Positions 34,901 to 45,168 of a stretch of DNA of 64,000 bases are shown piece by piece. The notes under the pieces are model-generated. The model was not told the DNA's origin. It was given only the letters and a program-made list of their open reading frames with translations, and searched no databases. The position numbers were made by a program, and so were the translations under genes. The DNA is from Thermothelomyces thermophilus ATCC 42464. Its lineage: Eukaryota > Ascomycota > Sordariomycetes > Sordariales > Chaetomiaceae. Location: assembly GCF_000226095.1 (NCBI RefSeq), contig NC_016477.1, positions 3,100,001 through 3,164,000 of the forward strand, written 5' to 3'. How positions within the stretch are numbered: the first letter of the stretch is position 1; the number at the start of each line of letters is the position of its first letter.

Positions 34901-37900
34901 AACGCACAATCCCGGTTAGCTAGGTAGATTCCTCGCTCCAAGCCACCCTTTTCCCCGGATGACTACCATGAACTCGTCGCGACGAGCCAAAACCTCGCCA
35001 TCTAACATGGCAAATCTCGCGGAGGGGCGAAACCGAGCTATTCTCGTATCCCAACCGCGGAAGCTGTATCCCCGTAGGCTTGAGGAATGGATGAAGGAAG
35101 GGCAGAAGATCAATCCAAGTATGTACATACATACAAGTCAGTAAGCACGGCTCGGCCATCAGTCACATGCAACCCAAGGCATTCCCCCATCTCTAGTGCG
35201 TGTGGTTCTGCTGCAGGGTTCGGCCAGCCATCCCTCCTACTCCGGCCACTGCATCGACCTCCTGGGCCTAGGTCTCTTTCGCTGGAGGTGGCTTCACAGA
35301 CTTTCTGCAGGATATCTGAACCCTCATCTTCTTTCCCCGAATTCGCCAAACCTGGAAGTGGACGACTTGACTAGGCGGCGGGAGCCAACCGGTCAGTTTT
35401 ACCTTTTTTTTTTTTTTTCATACCGAGATGGTAAGTCGTGCCGAAGCAGCAGAGGGCACGTTTTGTGCTCGTCGATCCGACCGCCCGGGATTCTCCGCGT
35501 GACTGGCCCATAGGCCCTGGGGCTGGCACCTAAACATGGACTCTCAAGCGATGCGCTGGCACGCTCAGCAACGACAACAACCCCGGCCTGAGTGAGCCGG
35601 TTGTTCGTAGCAGGCATAGCCTGATTTGGGCCAGTTTCAGTCACCCAAAACGTACATACACCACTTCGCAGGCTGCACATGTCGGGACAAGTCAACCGGC
35701 GCTGCCTCAGCCCAGTACATTAGGCCACGGCTGCTCGGGTAAGACGTTTTGAACCTGGGTGTCCTTCGCCCGCCCCTGGTCACGCTTCTGGATCACAGCC
35801 GAGTTGCCGAATCAGCAGCCCCGTGGCATAACAATGAACAAGCCGGGCGCAAAACGTTCCCATGTTGTCGACGACGTTTGTGACACTATTGCAGCTCGGG
35901 TCCGGTACCACACATCTTTCACCTCGTCAAACGGATGGTCAAGCCGCGGCAAACAGCGGTGAGACTGTTGAGCCTGACTTGGTCCTATTGCCCGCCCTCG
36001 CACATGGAAAAAAGACAACGAGAGGGCCCGATAACTTGATGGTGGCGCCTCGCCTCAGCTGAACGTCGTTTCGTCATTGCCCTGTTGCGGGCTGGGGAGG
36101 GATGGCGGGCCATAACCCCATCTCGGACCGTGGGAGCGTGTTTTTTTGTGGTCCCTCACATCCACTTCGCTTTCACCTCAGCAGGCCTGGCATGGTCTTG
36201 TGCAACAAGGCCGGAGCCAAGCGAGAGGAGCGTGCCGTCATGGGTCGATCCAACGGTCAGGCAAACACCCAGTTTCACGGGGTATGACGCCTCTTACGGC
36301 CCAACGAAGGGCCTGGGAAAGGCCCCGTTGGAAGCCGCCCAATGGGCCCGTCTGGGGTTGCACCACGCCCGTGTCTCGAGCCAATGACGGAGGGCGGTGC
36401 TATTAATCCAGTGCGCTGTAACACGCTGAAGCGTACCGAGATGTGCCGCCCCAAATTGTGGGATCTGACAGTTCCTCCCGAAGCGGGTACGGGCGGGAAA
36501 CCAGTCTTGTGAGACCCCACAGGCGCACATCATCAAGCCTCCCCCGCCAAAAAGGCCAGCCCCAAGGGATACCAACCCGAAGGGGTTTCAAATAACAAAA
36601 CGGCCTACGCGGAACTGCACTGCATGCGGTGCTCCGCCGCTGCACAGCAGGGCGGTCCGCTTTTTATTACCAAGACGGCGGCGGCGACGGCGACGACAAC
36701 CAACGACGACCATCGACCGACCGAATGACGGGCCGAGCCAACAAGTTGTGGGGAGCAGAGGGGAGGTGCTCTCGCATCTTGCCGTGCCGCCCCGTGGTTC
36801 CTCTCTCCTGTTTCGTGCGACCCTGCCACCGCTCCCGTCTCCAGCCTTCCAGGTCCCCCCCTCTGTGCAGCCAACCCGCAGCAAGCCTCTTGCCATTCTG
36901 TTCGTCTTGCAGCGCAGCAATATGCCGCAGCCACCCAGCGCGGCTACCCTCTTTGAAGGGCTACTGCAGCATCCTGAAGCAGACAGGTTTTTTTTTTTTT
37001 TTTGATTTCCTTTTTGAACGCAAGCTGTCCGAGGAAGCGGGTCGGTGTCGCACAGGTTACTTGCGCATAACAGGGTACATAACACTACTGCGCGTAAGTG
37101 CGGGTCAAGGTAGAGCGGAATGTCATGTGCGGAGTTATTGTACATACATACATACAGGCAAACACAGTGATCCGTATTTAGAGCTTGAGACTGCCGCAAA
37201 AACAAAGGGGAGGGGCGAGCAGCGCTGCAGAGTCTCTCGAGAAAGAGTTAACGACCTCGACCGTACTCCGTACTTCCCTATTGTTACGTGCCAGGCAAGG
37301 GTATGGATCCGTGCAGAAGTCTGTACGGATTACACCTACCTCAGGTAGGTATGTAATCCGTACTGTACATACCTCCGTTGGACCGTTCGCTCAAGATACG
37401 TAAAGTGACCGGTGCTTAAGGTAAGGTAAATTTACCAGACACTGGGTACATAGTTACAGCCAAACGACCTCACTCATCCACACACCCCGGGGGAGGGATG
37501 GAGGGGTGTCTTCCCGTGACTGGGAACGACCGCGGACCGAAGGGCGGGGTCATGCATAATTCCCTTCCCATGGGTCGCCCCGGCGCGATCGCTTCGTACC
37601 CGTTTGTGCAAGTGGCCCCCCCAAGGCACGCGCTAAAATCTGCTTTACACTAGTCGGGGATGGGGCATCCCACCTTCTCCCGAGGTGGCGGCGTCGTTGC
37701 CTATCATGGTCAAGCGCAAAATAATGGCGTGCTGCAAGTCGGCCCTCGAGCCCTCGACTTTAGTGTAGTGTAGCCAACCTCTCGCAGGGCGGGCGCGCGT
37801 GTGTTATGTATGTTCCAGCTTCAAGGTTCTTGCGACTCCGACGACACCGCACCACACAATTTTTTTTTTTTTTTTTGAGGGGTTGGCTTTGATGGTAGAA

Positions 37901-38971
37901 CGGGGGAGGTGAGGGGAGGGAGGAGAAAGAAGGGTTGGCGCAAGGAACCGCGGTCGGACAAGGCCATCGACTGCGATGTTCTCGGTCTCCCCTTTACAAA
38001 GCACTGTACGGAGTACTAAGGTAGGTATGTGCTCCGCGCAACGGTGCTGCGTAGTAAGCAACACCGCTGGGGGCCGACCTCCCAAGTAACCAAGTTAACA
38101 TTCAAACCGCTAATTATTTGCGACCTAGGCCCCCCCTGCATTCTCATTGGGCTCCCGAGTCTCGGACTCCTCCGGTACGTATTGGTTGCATTGTCCTTCC
38201 CCAATTGCAATTCTCGCCCGTCCCGCTCCCGTCCCGTCGTGACCCGTCCGACCGCTTTGCGTTTGCTCGTGCGTGCGTGCGTGCGCGCACGCGGACGCAT
38301 CGGGTGAAAGGTTCCGTTTTTTGGGTCTTTTTTGTCGGCTAACGTTATACGAAGAGAAGAAGGGAGAGAATGTCACATTTTGAACTGGGCACTGCATTGG
38401 TGCAGATGCACAGGCAATCCCTCAACGCACTGTCAACGCAGAGGTGAGTGCAAAACTCGTACGATCGGTTTGTTAATCTGCATGTATGTACCTCTGTATG
38501 TATATATGTACAGTACAGTACATGCGCACATACCTACATTACACATCACCGCGTGTTCTTCGTCGCCCACGTCGTGTTTCAAAGGCCTGCGGTTTTCCTT
38601 TCCCTCTCGTTCACACTTTGAAGCTGTTGTAGAAGAAATCCACCAAAAGGTTCGGGCCATTATTCACGAATCCTCTCAGAGGCCGTTCTTGAACGTTGTT
38701 TGTGGACCACGTCCCATTCAGGGAGAGAAAAAGTGGCCGAGATGTTTCCGTAGAAAGCTGATTTGAATTTATTTTTGGACTGTTAGCAGCAGCAACAACA
38801 ACAGCTGTCCGTAGTTCCAAAGTATATAATACCTCCAGTTTGGCTCTTCTGGCCAGTTTTCTCGAATCCTGAAACGCGGTGGCATTTTTCCTCCGACGTT
38901 CAATAATTAGCAAACCGCTACAAGAAGAGCATTTCCATTCGCTTTGCTAACGGCCCGTCCAAGCCAACGAG
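25961..38971. other. 13-kb gene desert with dispersed palindromic words
   Basis: No frame shows a protein family, and the longest ones (29632-30459, 30622-31236, 33910-34812) lack coding character. The stretch is not AT-rich, so it is not an extension of the RIP block. It is dotted with two short self-complementary words: ACTCCGTA/TACGGAGTA (for example near 26861, 31811, 32171, 32291, 33931, 37265, 38009) and GTACATAC/GTATGTAC (near 26690, 26830, 29480, 34470, 35120, 37140, 37370, 38490). Homopolymers occur at 33606-33629, 35404-35419, 36989-37004 and 37860-37876, and a TC run at 31150-31166. Its right end must contain the promoter of the methyltransferase gene at 38972. Confidence 0.6.
29480..29525. 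repeat. Inverted repeat, 13-bp perfect arms
   Basis: GTACATACCTACC at 29480-29492 is the exact reverse complement of GGTAGGTATGTAC at 29513-29525, with a 20-bp spacer. The arms combine the GTACATAC and TACCTACC words that recur singly through the neighbouring 13 kb, so this is the clearest foldable example of the dispersed motif. Confidence 0.9.
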
Positions 38972-40739
38972 ATGTCTGCATACGCGCATCACCATCATCA
39001 TCACCACGGCCACAAAGGCACTGGGGCATCCGCTTCAAGCCATAATCACGAGTACTTCAAGTGAGTTGACCATCTACATGTAGCGGTGACGTTGATCTCT
39101 CCAAGCAGGGGAACGGGCACGCAGCCCAGCAGAGGGATCGGCCATCTGGTTATCTGACCCGACCCAGGGTCCTGAACGAACCCAAATCTCCCCCACTTAC
39201 AAGACGGAATAAGGAGCTAACATTTCTTCTATTTTGTTCTTTCTCGGTTAAGCAAGTTGGCTGCTGAGTATGATGAGAGGCATGGGAAAACACTCGACAG
39301 GTTGATCGAGGAGATCCGCGCGAGGCTCGACTTCATTGGCGTGGCCTGGGTTGACGACGACGACGACAACAACAACGGCGATGGTAGTGCCGTAGATGAT
39401 GCTACCACAAGGGCCAAGAAAAGCGAGGGAACCCTCGAAAAGACGGTGAGGCTGCTGGATTACGCCTGCGGCACTGGTGTTGGTATGCCGTCCCCCCCCC
39501 CCCCCTTTTTTTTTTTTTTTTCTATCGGACCGCAGCTGTTGTTCGTCAACTCGGCTGCTCTTCACACCCTCTCTTGAAATGGTCATTTCCATCAAGGGGC
39601 TTAGATCGAAGGCTATTCTTCTGGTGGATATTGCGTCCTTATCTTGAGCTGACGCAAAACTACAGTATCGAGGGTAAGCTGTCTTCGCCATCAACTCGAA
39701 ACCTGCCAAGCAGCTCCCCGTCCTACATGAGACGCCGACAACTTCGTGGAATGCTTCGGACACTTGCGCTCTTCGTTCTGACAGTCTGCATCCAGGCGTT
39801 GGCCCCATATACCACACAGTGTGTTGGGATCGATCTATCAGAGAACATGGCAGGCTACCCTTCTTCTTTGTTTACTTCCGTAAGGGGGGTTGTTGGGGGG
39901 AACAAACAGCTCACAACAAAACCTCCACACACGCTTCCATCATAATATAACTAACCTCTAGATATCAGGTTGCCGCTTATAACACTCGTGCGGAGAACCA
40001 AGTACGTATCACCGTCAGGTCCCCTTTCCCTTTCCCAGCCCGCAAGTCCAGACAGAGAGAGTGTGCCAGCAGTTCGAAAAGAAAAATTCTAACGCCCCCT
40101 ACCCTAGGGTCTGACCCCTTCTGAGATGCACGCCTACCATGGCAACCTCTGCGTGCCCGAGGACCCCAACCCGCCCGCGTTCGCCTCGCCCGAGTTCACC
40201 AACTTCGACGTTGCCGCCGTCGGCTTGGGGTTCCACCACTTCGACGACCCGGCTCTTGCCGCTCGAAGGCTGGCGGAGCGGCTTAAGACGGGCGGCGTGC
40301 TGATGATCTTGGACTTTCTGCCGCACGAAAAGCTCGATGTGAGTGGTCCATCATTGTCATCTTCACCACCACCATCATCATCACCACCACCATCATCATC
40401 ACCACCACCATCATCATCACCACCACCATCATCATCACCACCACCATCATCATCGCGTTACCGTATCATCATTATATTGGGGTCTTCCCCCCTCTCCCCT
40501 CTCTGGGCACAACGATACTGATGTGAACGGCCTGAACATGTACGCAGGCCTCGCACCCCGCCACGCAAACCATAACTCACCACGGCTTCACCGAGGAGCA
40601 TATCAGGCGCATCTACGAGGAGGCGGGCGTGGGCAAGGACTTTGCACTGCAGGAGCTGGCGGCCGTGTTCCACCTTTCAAAGGAGAATGGCGAGGAGGTG
40701 AAGAGAAAGATATTCATCGCCCGCGGTACCAAGGCCTGA
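38972..40739 (+). CDS. SAM-dependent methyltransferase with an 8-nt microexon
   Basis: Seven exons are proposed: 38972-39060, 39253-39482, 39666-39673, 39796-39849, 39969-40001, 40108-40338 and 40548-40739 (278 residues). The protein has a Rossmann methyltransferase core: motif I LLDYACGTGVVSRALAPYTT, then CVGIDLSENM, a post-I acidic residue in GID, and a later AVGLGFHHFDDP and LKTGGVLMILDFL. It therefore binds S-adenosylmethionine; the substrate is unknown. Residues V-S-R of motif I come from the 8-nt exon, whose flanks are near-perfect (CTGAC branch sites, TACAG and GTAAGC). Exon 4 ends either at a GC donor (39850) or, at a better GTAAGG (39880), with ten extra residues. The N-terminus carries seven consecutive histidines and exon 2 an Asp/Asn run. 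It converges on the bisphosphatase gene, 366 bp away. Most like fungal class I methyltransferases of unknown role. Confidence 0.85.
40364..40453. repeat. 18-bp minisatellite (five perfect units) in a methyltransferase intron
   Basis: The unit CACCACCACCATCATCAT is repeated five times without error in intron 6 (40339-40547). In the frame of the upstream exon it would read as repeats of PPPSSS if the intron were kept; in another frame it reads as 30 histidines. The donor GTGAGT and acceptor TACGCAG support splicing it out. Confidence 0.97.
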
Positions 40740-41105
40740 CTGGGGTGTGCGCTGTCATCCCCCGAGAAGGATGGGAATCATCGCCGTGGGATTCCAGGCA
40801 AAACTGATCGGGGAGACAGCCCTTTTTCGTTTGGGAGAACAGGCGGGTTATTATATGGCCACCTTCCAGCAATGCTGGCAGAAGCCCAGCGGCACAATCC
40901 AGGTCGCGAATTGGAAAGATAGAAGGGAGAAATGTACAAACGCAGACAATGTATGTGTCAAATCATGCCTCTGACGGGTTAGGATATTGTCCATGGCTCT
41001 ATTCCTTCGTGTATACTGCCGCTACTATACTATGCTAGGAGTTCGAGACATAGTTAGCGGGTATGTAGGCACATACGGATACGGATAGTTCAGCTCAACT
41101 AACCA
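40740..41105. terminator. Convergent 3' intergenic region between methyltransferase and bisphosphatase genes
   Basis: This holds 366 bp between two stop codons on opposite strands, and both transcripts must end here. I see no strong coding frame. An AT-richer part at about 40975-41100 is the likeliest place for the poly(A) signals; no perfect AATAAA was identified. Confidence 0.5.
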
Positions 41106-42518
41106 TTAGTTCTTTCTCCACCGTCTGGCTCGTCCCCTGCGGCTTTTGTCAACATAACAATCTCCGGAAGACACAGGGGAGAACGACCGGGGTCGAAACG
41201 GAGAGTTCGTTAATAGCGTACCGGCGATATCCACAATGAAGGCTCCACCAAGAAGGATGGCAGGCTCCTTGATATTTTGATGTTCATAGCTACATGGCAG
41301 CGGGGGGGAAGGGGTGTGTCAGCAACCTCGCGAGGACAAACAAACAACAAAAGACATCAAGGCACTGGCGGCGCATGTCATGTCGAACAGAACATCTCTC
41401 ACTCACCTCAGGGTACCAACGCCGCCGGCCTCGAGCAGAAAGGTAGGCCCGCCGTGGAGGGACTGCCCCGTCCAGCGGTGAGCGAAGGCGCGGAGGATGT
41501 GGCCGTGGGCGACGATGAGGACGTCGCCGTGGGCGTCTCCCTTCTTGTGCTCGCCCATGACGGGCGAGTGCCACTTCTCCCGGATCTCCTTGATCAGCCG
41601 GTCCAGGCGCTCCGTGATTTCGGCCGGGCTCCTGTGTGTGTGGTGAGGAGAGAGAAAGAGGGGGGGAGGGAGGCAGTAATAACCAAGAGGAAAAAGCACC
41701 CGCGCAGGGAGGAAGTACGACGGTGCCGCAACTCACTGGTTGCGCGGGGCAGTTTACTAACTTACTCTCCTCCCGGGCAGCCGTCCCTCCAAATGTCCCA
41801 GTCGGGGTTCAGCCCCTGTTCTTTCCGGCGCTGCCTGATCTCGGGCGTGGTGATGCCCTCGTACTCGCCATAGTCCCATTCCCGGATGTCCTCGGTGACC
41901 TCGACCTTGGCGTCGCACCGCGCGCCCGCGCAAAAAGTTTGTCCGTGGGCTTCCCAGGGCAGCTGGTCTTTGTAGACGACGTTGAGAAGCTCCAGGGTGC
42001 GCTGGGCGCGGCGCCTTGGCGAGACATAGCTGGAGAGGGGGAACAATATCGAAAAAAAGAATAATGGGGTCAGTTAACATGGAACTAGCTCGTTCGAGGA
42101 TAATTGGGCAAACCAGAGCCTCGCGCTTTCCGCTTGCCATAACTACCCCGGGCCGGATCGGCCGGCCTGTTTTGGGCCCGGCCCATGTCATCCAGACTCC
42201 AGACTCGACACATAGGCCAGACCCCGTAAATGTGGCCAGGCCGCAAAACCGGCACTTAATTACTCCCAGTCCGGTTTGAACAGGAAGCCCCCCGTCCTCT
42301 TTCTTTCCCCGTGCACATGGTCGAGACAAGAACACTCACATATGCGCCAGTTTACTGGGAACGATCAAGCGGTCATTGCCGACCAAAGCCTTTCCCGTCG
42401 CCAGAACCCGCTTCTCGCCATTGGAGGTGAGGGGGATATCGGTCGAACCTGTGTGGCGGCCGTTGAGCGACCACTCGGTCTCGCCGTGGCGGGCGATGAA
42501 GACGCGGGGAGTCGACAT
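41106..42518 (-). CDS. SHB17: Sedoheptulose-1,7-bisphosphatase, histidine phosphatase superfamily
   Basis: Four exons: 42518-42340, 42029-41766, 41631-41407 and 41289-41106 (283 residues), all with phase-2 junctions and GTGAGT or GTAAGT donors. The phosphohistidine motif is ARHGET (His11) and the second catalytic histidine lies in VAHGH (His190). [10 protein letters not shown] and [12 protein letters not shown] match yeast Shb17 closely, as does [17 protein letters not shown] near the C-terminus, which separates it from general phosphoglycerate mutases. Shb17 hydrolyses sedoheptulose-1,7-bisphosphate to sedoheptulose-7-phosphate, feeding the non-oxidative pentose phosphate pathway (riboneogenesis) in the cytosol. 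Compared with yeast it lacks the insertion before the second half and ends in a basic tail ([12 protein letters not shown]) I do not recall from the family. The start at 42518 is the only in-frame Met just before the RHG motif. The gene is transcribed away from the small membrane-protein gene. Confidence 0.9.
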
Positions 42519-43743
42519 GGCCGAGTACGTGGTGCTTTGATACCCCCTCTTCACACAAGAAAAAGAAAAACGAAACGAGCAGAAACACACTACTCGGTCG
42601 AGACCGAAACCGAGACAATCGAGGTCGTCGGGCGGAGGTCGTCCGGTCCGTGGCCTGAGAGGCCGGAGTAAGAGGCCAGCCCAGAGTCACAAGTTCCTTC
42701 TTCGAGACTGGCAGCCCGTTCTTTATCGGCGGTCGGTTTTGCTCTCTTCAAAAAAGTTTCAAATATTATAACTCAATGTACCGTGGTCTTGCAAAGGTGA
42801 TAGATAATATTTATTAGATATTTATTTCGTTTTGCGTTTCTGCCGTTCCAAGCCTCTTGTTGCCCACGGACAAAGTGGAGTGAGCGTGCTGAGTGGTTGA
42901 CCTCACCACGTCGAACGGCAACGAATAGCAGCCGCCGCAGGAGCTCGCTTACTCCCTCGAGTCACCTTCGCACAACAAGAGGACACACGCCGATCAAGGG
43001 GTGCAACTGACGAAGCACATCAGCCTCGAGAACACAAATTCTCGGATGCGGAATCGGCCTAATACAAGGACCAAGTGTACGCCAGAGGACTCGAGCCATT
43101 AGGTCTCAACCACCCTTCTTTTCCATACGTGTTGTAGCGTCCCGACTTGAGCGTGTTTGAATTGCATGGAGATTGACAAGGTTGCATAGTAGCCACGGAA
43201 GCGATGTGGGCCTTCTGGTTGGTCCCCAACAAGGCCGTTGGTTCGCCCGCCACCACCACTGGCGGCGGGGTGGAGCTGTTCGAACTGCTCCCGTACCCCT
43301 GCGACGGGCCGGCGCGGTTACGTCAGGCGCCGAGACATGTTCGGCTGCAAACACCGACAGCCGCCTTCTCGAGCTTCCCTTCTCCACAGGCCGCCGCTGA
43401 GGTTGACTACGACGACGGGGGCATTGGAGGTAACGGTCGTTGGCGAAGAAGAATTGCGACGAGGAGAACAAGAGGACCAGAAATACAAAAGCTGCGCAGT
43501 GCTGCGAATAAACGGACCGGGAACGGACCGGATTCAGCCCTTGCATTCCCACTGAAGAATAAGGCGAGCAAAAACACGAGAAATACAAACCAGGACTGCA
43601 TCTATCTGTGGCGCCAGTACTGGGCTTGAAACCTGGTACACAGCAGCTAGCACTTACAATCACATACGCACACACATACGAACACGCACACACACAGACA
43701 CATCAACCCGAAGTGAGCCACGCCACCACACACAAGCTCCAAA

Positions 43744-43780
<37 letters not shown>

Positions 43781-43790
43781 AAACATCACC
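42519..43790. promoter_or_regulatory. Divergent intergenic region
   Basis: This lies between the starts of the bisphosphatase gene (minus) and the small membrane-protein gene (plus), so it must carry both promoters and 5' leaders. An AT-rich patch at about 42760-42840 is the best candidate for a core promoter. A 141-codon frame at 43204-43629 lacks any domain and would be upstream of the small gene, so I treat it as leader sequence. The region ends in CA-rich sequence (43660-43700) and the poly(A) tract. Confidence 0.5.
43745..43778. repeat. 34-A homopolymer in a 5' leader
   Basis: A pure run of 34 A ends 12 bases before the start codon at 43791, so it is almost certainly transcribed as part of the 5' UTR of the small membrane-protein gene. 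Confidence 0.95.
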
Positions 43791-44605
43791 ATGCCACAAC
43801 TGCCCCCCACTGCGCGGGCAGCTGCCAGATCCGCCGCCGCAGCCGCCGCCGCCGCCGCCACACGAGCAACAGTTGCCCGGGGCCCATCACGGGCTGCCTT
43901 TTCCTCCTCGTCGCCCAGGCTGCCGGCGGACATCGTCGAGCAGAAACTAAAGGTCAAGCGCATCATCTACACGATCGGCTTCGCCGCCGTCATCATCACA
44001 GGCACCATCTACGGCGCCGGGCTCAAGACCCAGCAGGAGTGGAAAGCCGTAAGCAGCCCCGTCTATTTTGCTGGTTTTAGTCCCATTTGTTTCGTTTTCG
44101 TTTTGTGTTCCTTATCTGTTCACTGTCCTTTTGGCTATGTTCTCTTTAAACCTACCTACTTTCCTACCTACCTACCTACCTACCTACCTTCCTACTTACC
44201 TACCTACCTTCCTATCTACCTTCCTACCTACCTACCTACCTTCCTATCTACCTTCCTACCTACCTACCTTCCTACCTACCTTCCTACCTTCCTACCTACC
44301 TTCCTACCTACCTACCTACCTTCCTACCTACCTTATTAGCAGTGCAACCCACAGACGGGACCGACACTAAAAAAAAGACAACTAACTGACTCTCTCCGTG
44401 CCTTTCTCTTGGGCTGCGTTTCCGAATCCAACAGTCCAAACAGAAGCTGCAAGAGGCCACCGTCGATGAAAAGGTCGCCATGCTGGAGGCGCAGAAGGTC
44501 GACCTGCTGCGGCAGAAGGAGGAGATCGAGGGGAAGCTGGCCGAGCTGAGGGCTCGGATGAGGTCGGGGGCCGGTGATGGTGAGGGACGCCAGGCGAGGG
44601 GGTGA
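43791..44605 (+). CDS. Small single-pass membrane protein, probably mitochondrial, with C-terminal coiled coil
   Basis: Two exons, 43791-44048 and 44435-44605 (142 residues), joined across a 386-nt intron with GTAAGC donor and CCAACAG acceptor, phase 0. The N-terminus is rich in Arg/Ala/Ser without acidic residues (ARAAARSAAAAAAAAATR), as in a mitochondrial targeting sequence, ending near RAAFSSSS. One hydrophobic segment follows (about residues 61-80, IIYTIGFAAVIITGTIYGAG), then a charged heptad-like helix (SKQKLQEATVDEKVAMLEAQ and onward) likely to form a coiled coil. The most likely topology is inner membrane, one span. I do not recognise a named family; a small respiratory-complex assembly factor is only a guess. 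The C-terminal end RQARG is short and low-complexity. The start is set by TCACCATG right after the poly(A) tract. Confidence 0.8.
44151..44334. repeat. CCTA/CCTT tetranucleotide tract in an intron
   Basis: About 180 bp of CCTA units with interspersed TTCC variants fill the middle of the single intron of the small membrane-protein gene, accounting for nearly half of its unusual 386-nt length. Confidence 0.96.
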
Positions 44606-45168
44606 AGTAATGGGAAGAAAGACGCGCGGGGTGGCGGGTGGGGGAGGGGGAATGCAGGGGCGTCGAAGCGCGAGGTCACCCGGCGTCGGGGACTGAGGGG
44701 CGGGAAACCAGAGAGGACCCCTTCCTTGTGTTTGAAAGAAGACACCGGCGACTAGGAAACCATTCTTCCTAGGCCCCGTTTCAGGTGTCCGTCCGATCCG
44801 GGGTGATTAAAGGTTCGAGAGCGGAGAGAGCGGAAGCCAAGAGGGCGACAAAAGTGTCCCTGACCCGGATGTGTTGTACCAATGCAAGACAACACCGAGT
44901 CAAGGGCCTCCTCGATCAGGACTGTATAGACCCGTAGCCGTAGGTGTCTTTGACACTTCATTGTACATATGCGCAATCATACATCTCGGATACTGAACGC
45001 AGTTGTCTCCCGTCAAGTCCTGTCTACCAGAGCCGATTTTCATACCCTTCCCTGTCTCTCCCATTTGTACCGTACCGTACGCCCGATATCAAGCAGGTCC
45101 ATCAGCAACCCATTCCGCCATACTTCCCCTTCGTGGCAGATCAACGCATGTCACTGGCGACAGTCCCC
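44606..45168. terminator. Convergent 3' intergenic region
   Basis: This lies between the stop of the small membrane-protein gene (plus) and the stop of the deubiquitinase gene (minus). No coding frame with recognisable features is seen. Both transcripts terminate within these 563 bp. Confidence 0.5.

Noticed and set aside
40364-40453. CRISPR-like regular repeats
   Set aside because: Units are directly adjacent without spacers and lie in a eukaryotic intron; a minisatellite.
40343-40807. Frame with about 30 consecutive histidines
   Set aside because: Out-of-frame reading of the 18-bp intronic minisatellite and the last methyltransferase exon.
43204-43629. 141-codon frame upstream of the small membrane-protein gene
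   Set aside because: Arg/Gly/Thr-rich with no domain; better explained as 5' leader or promoter sequence.
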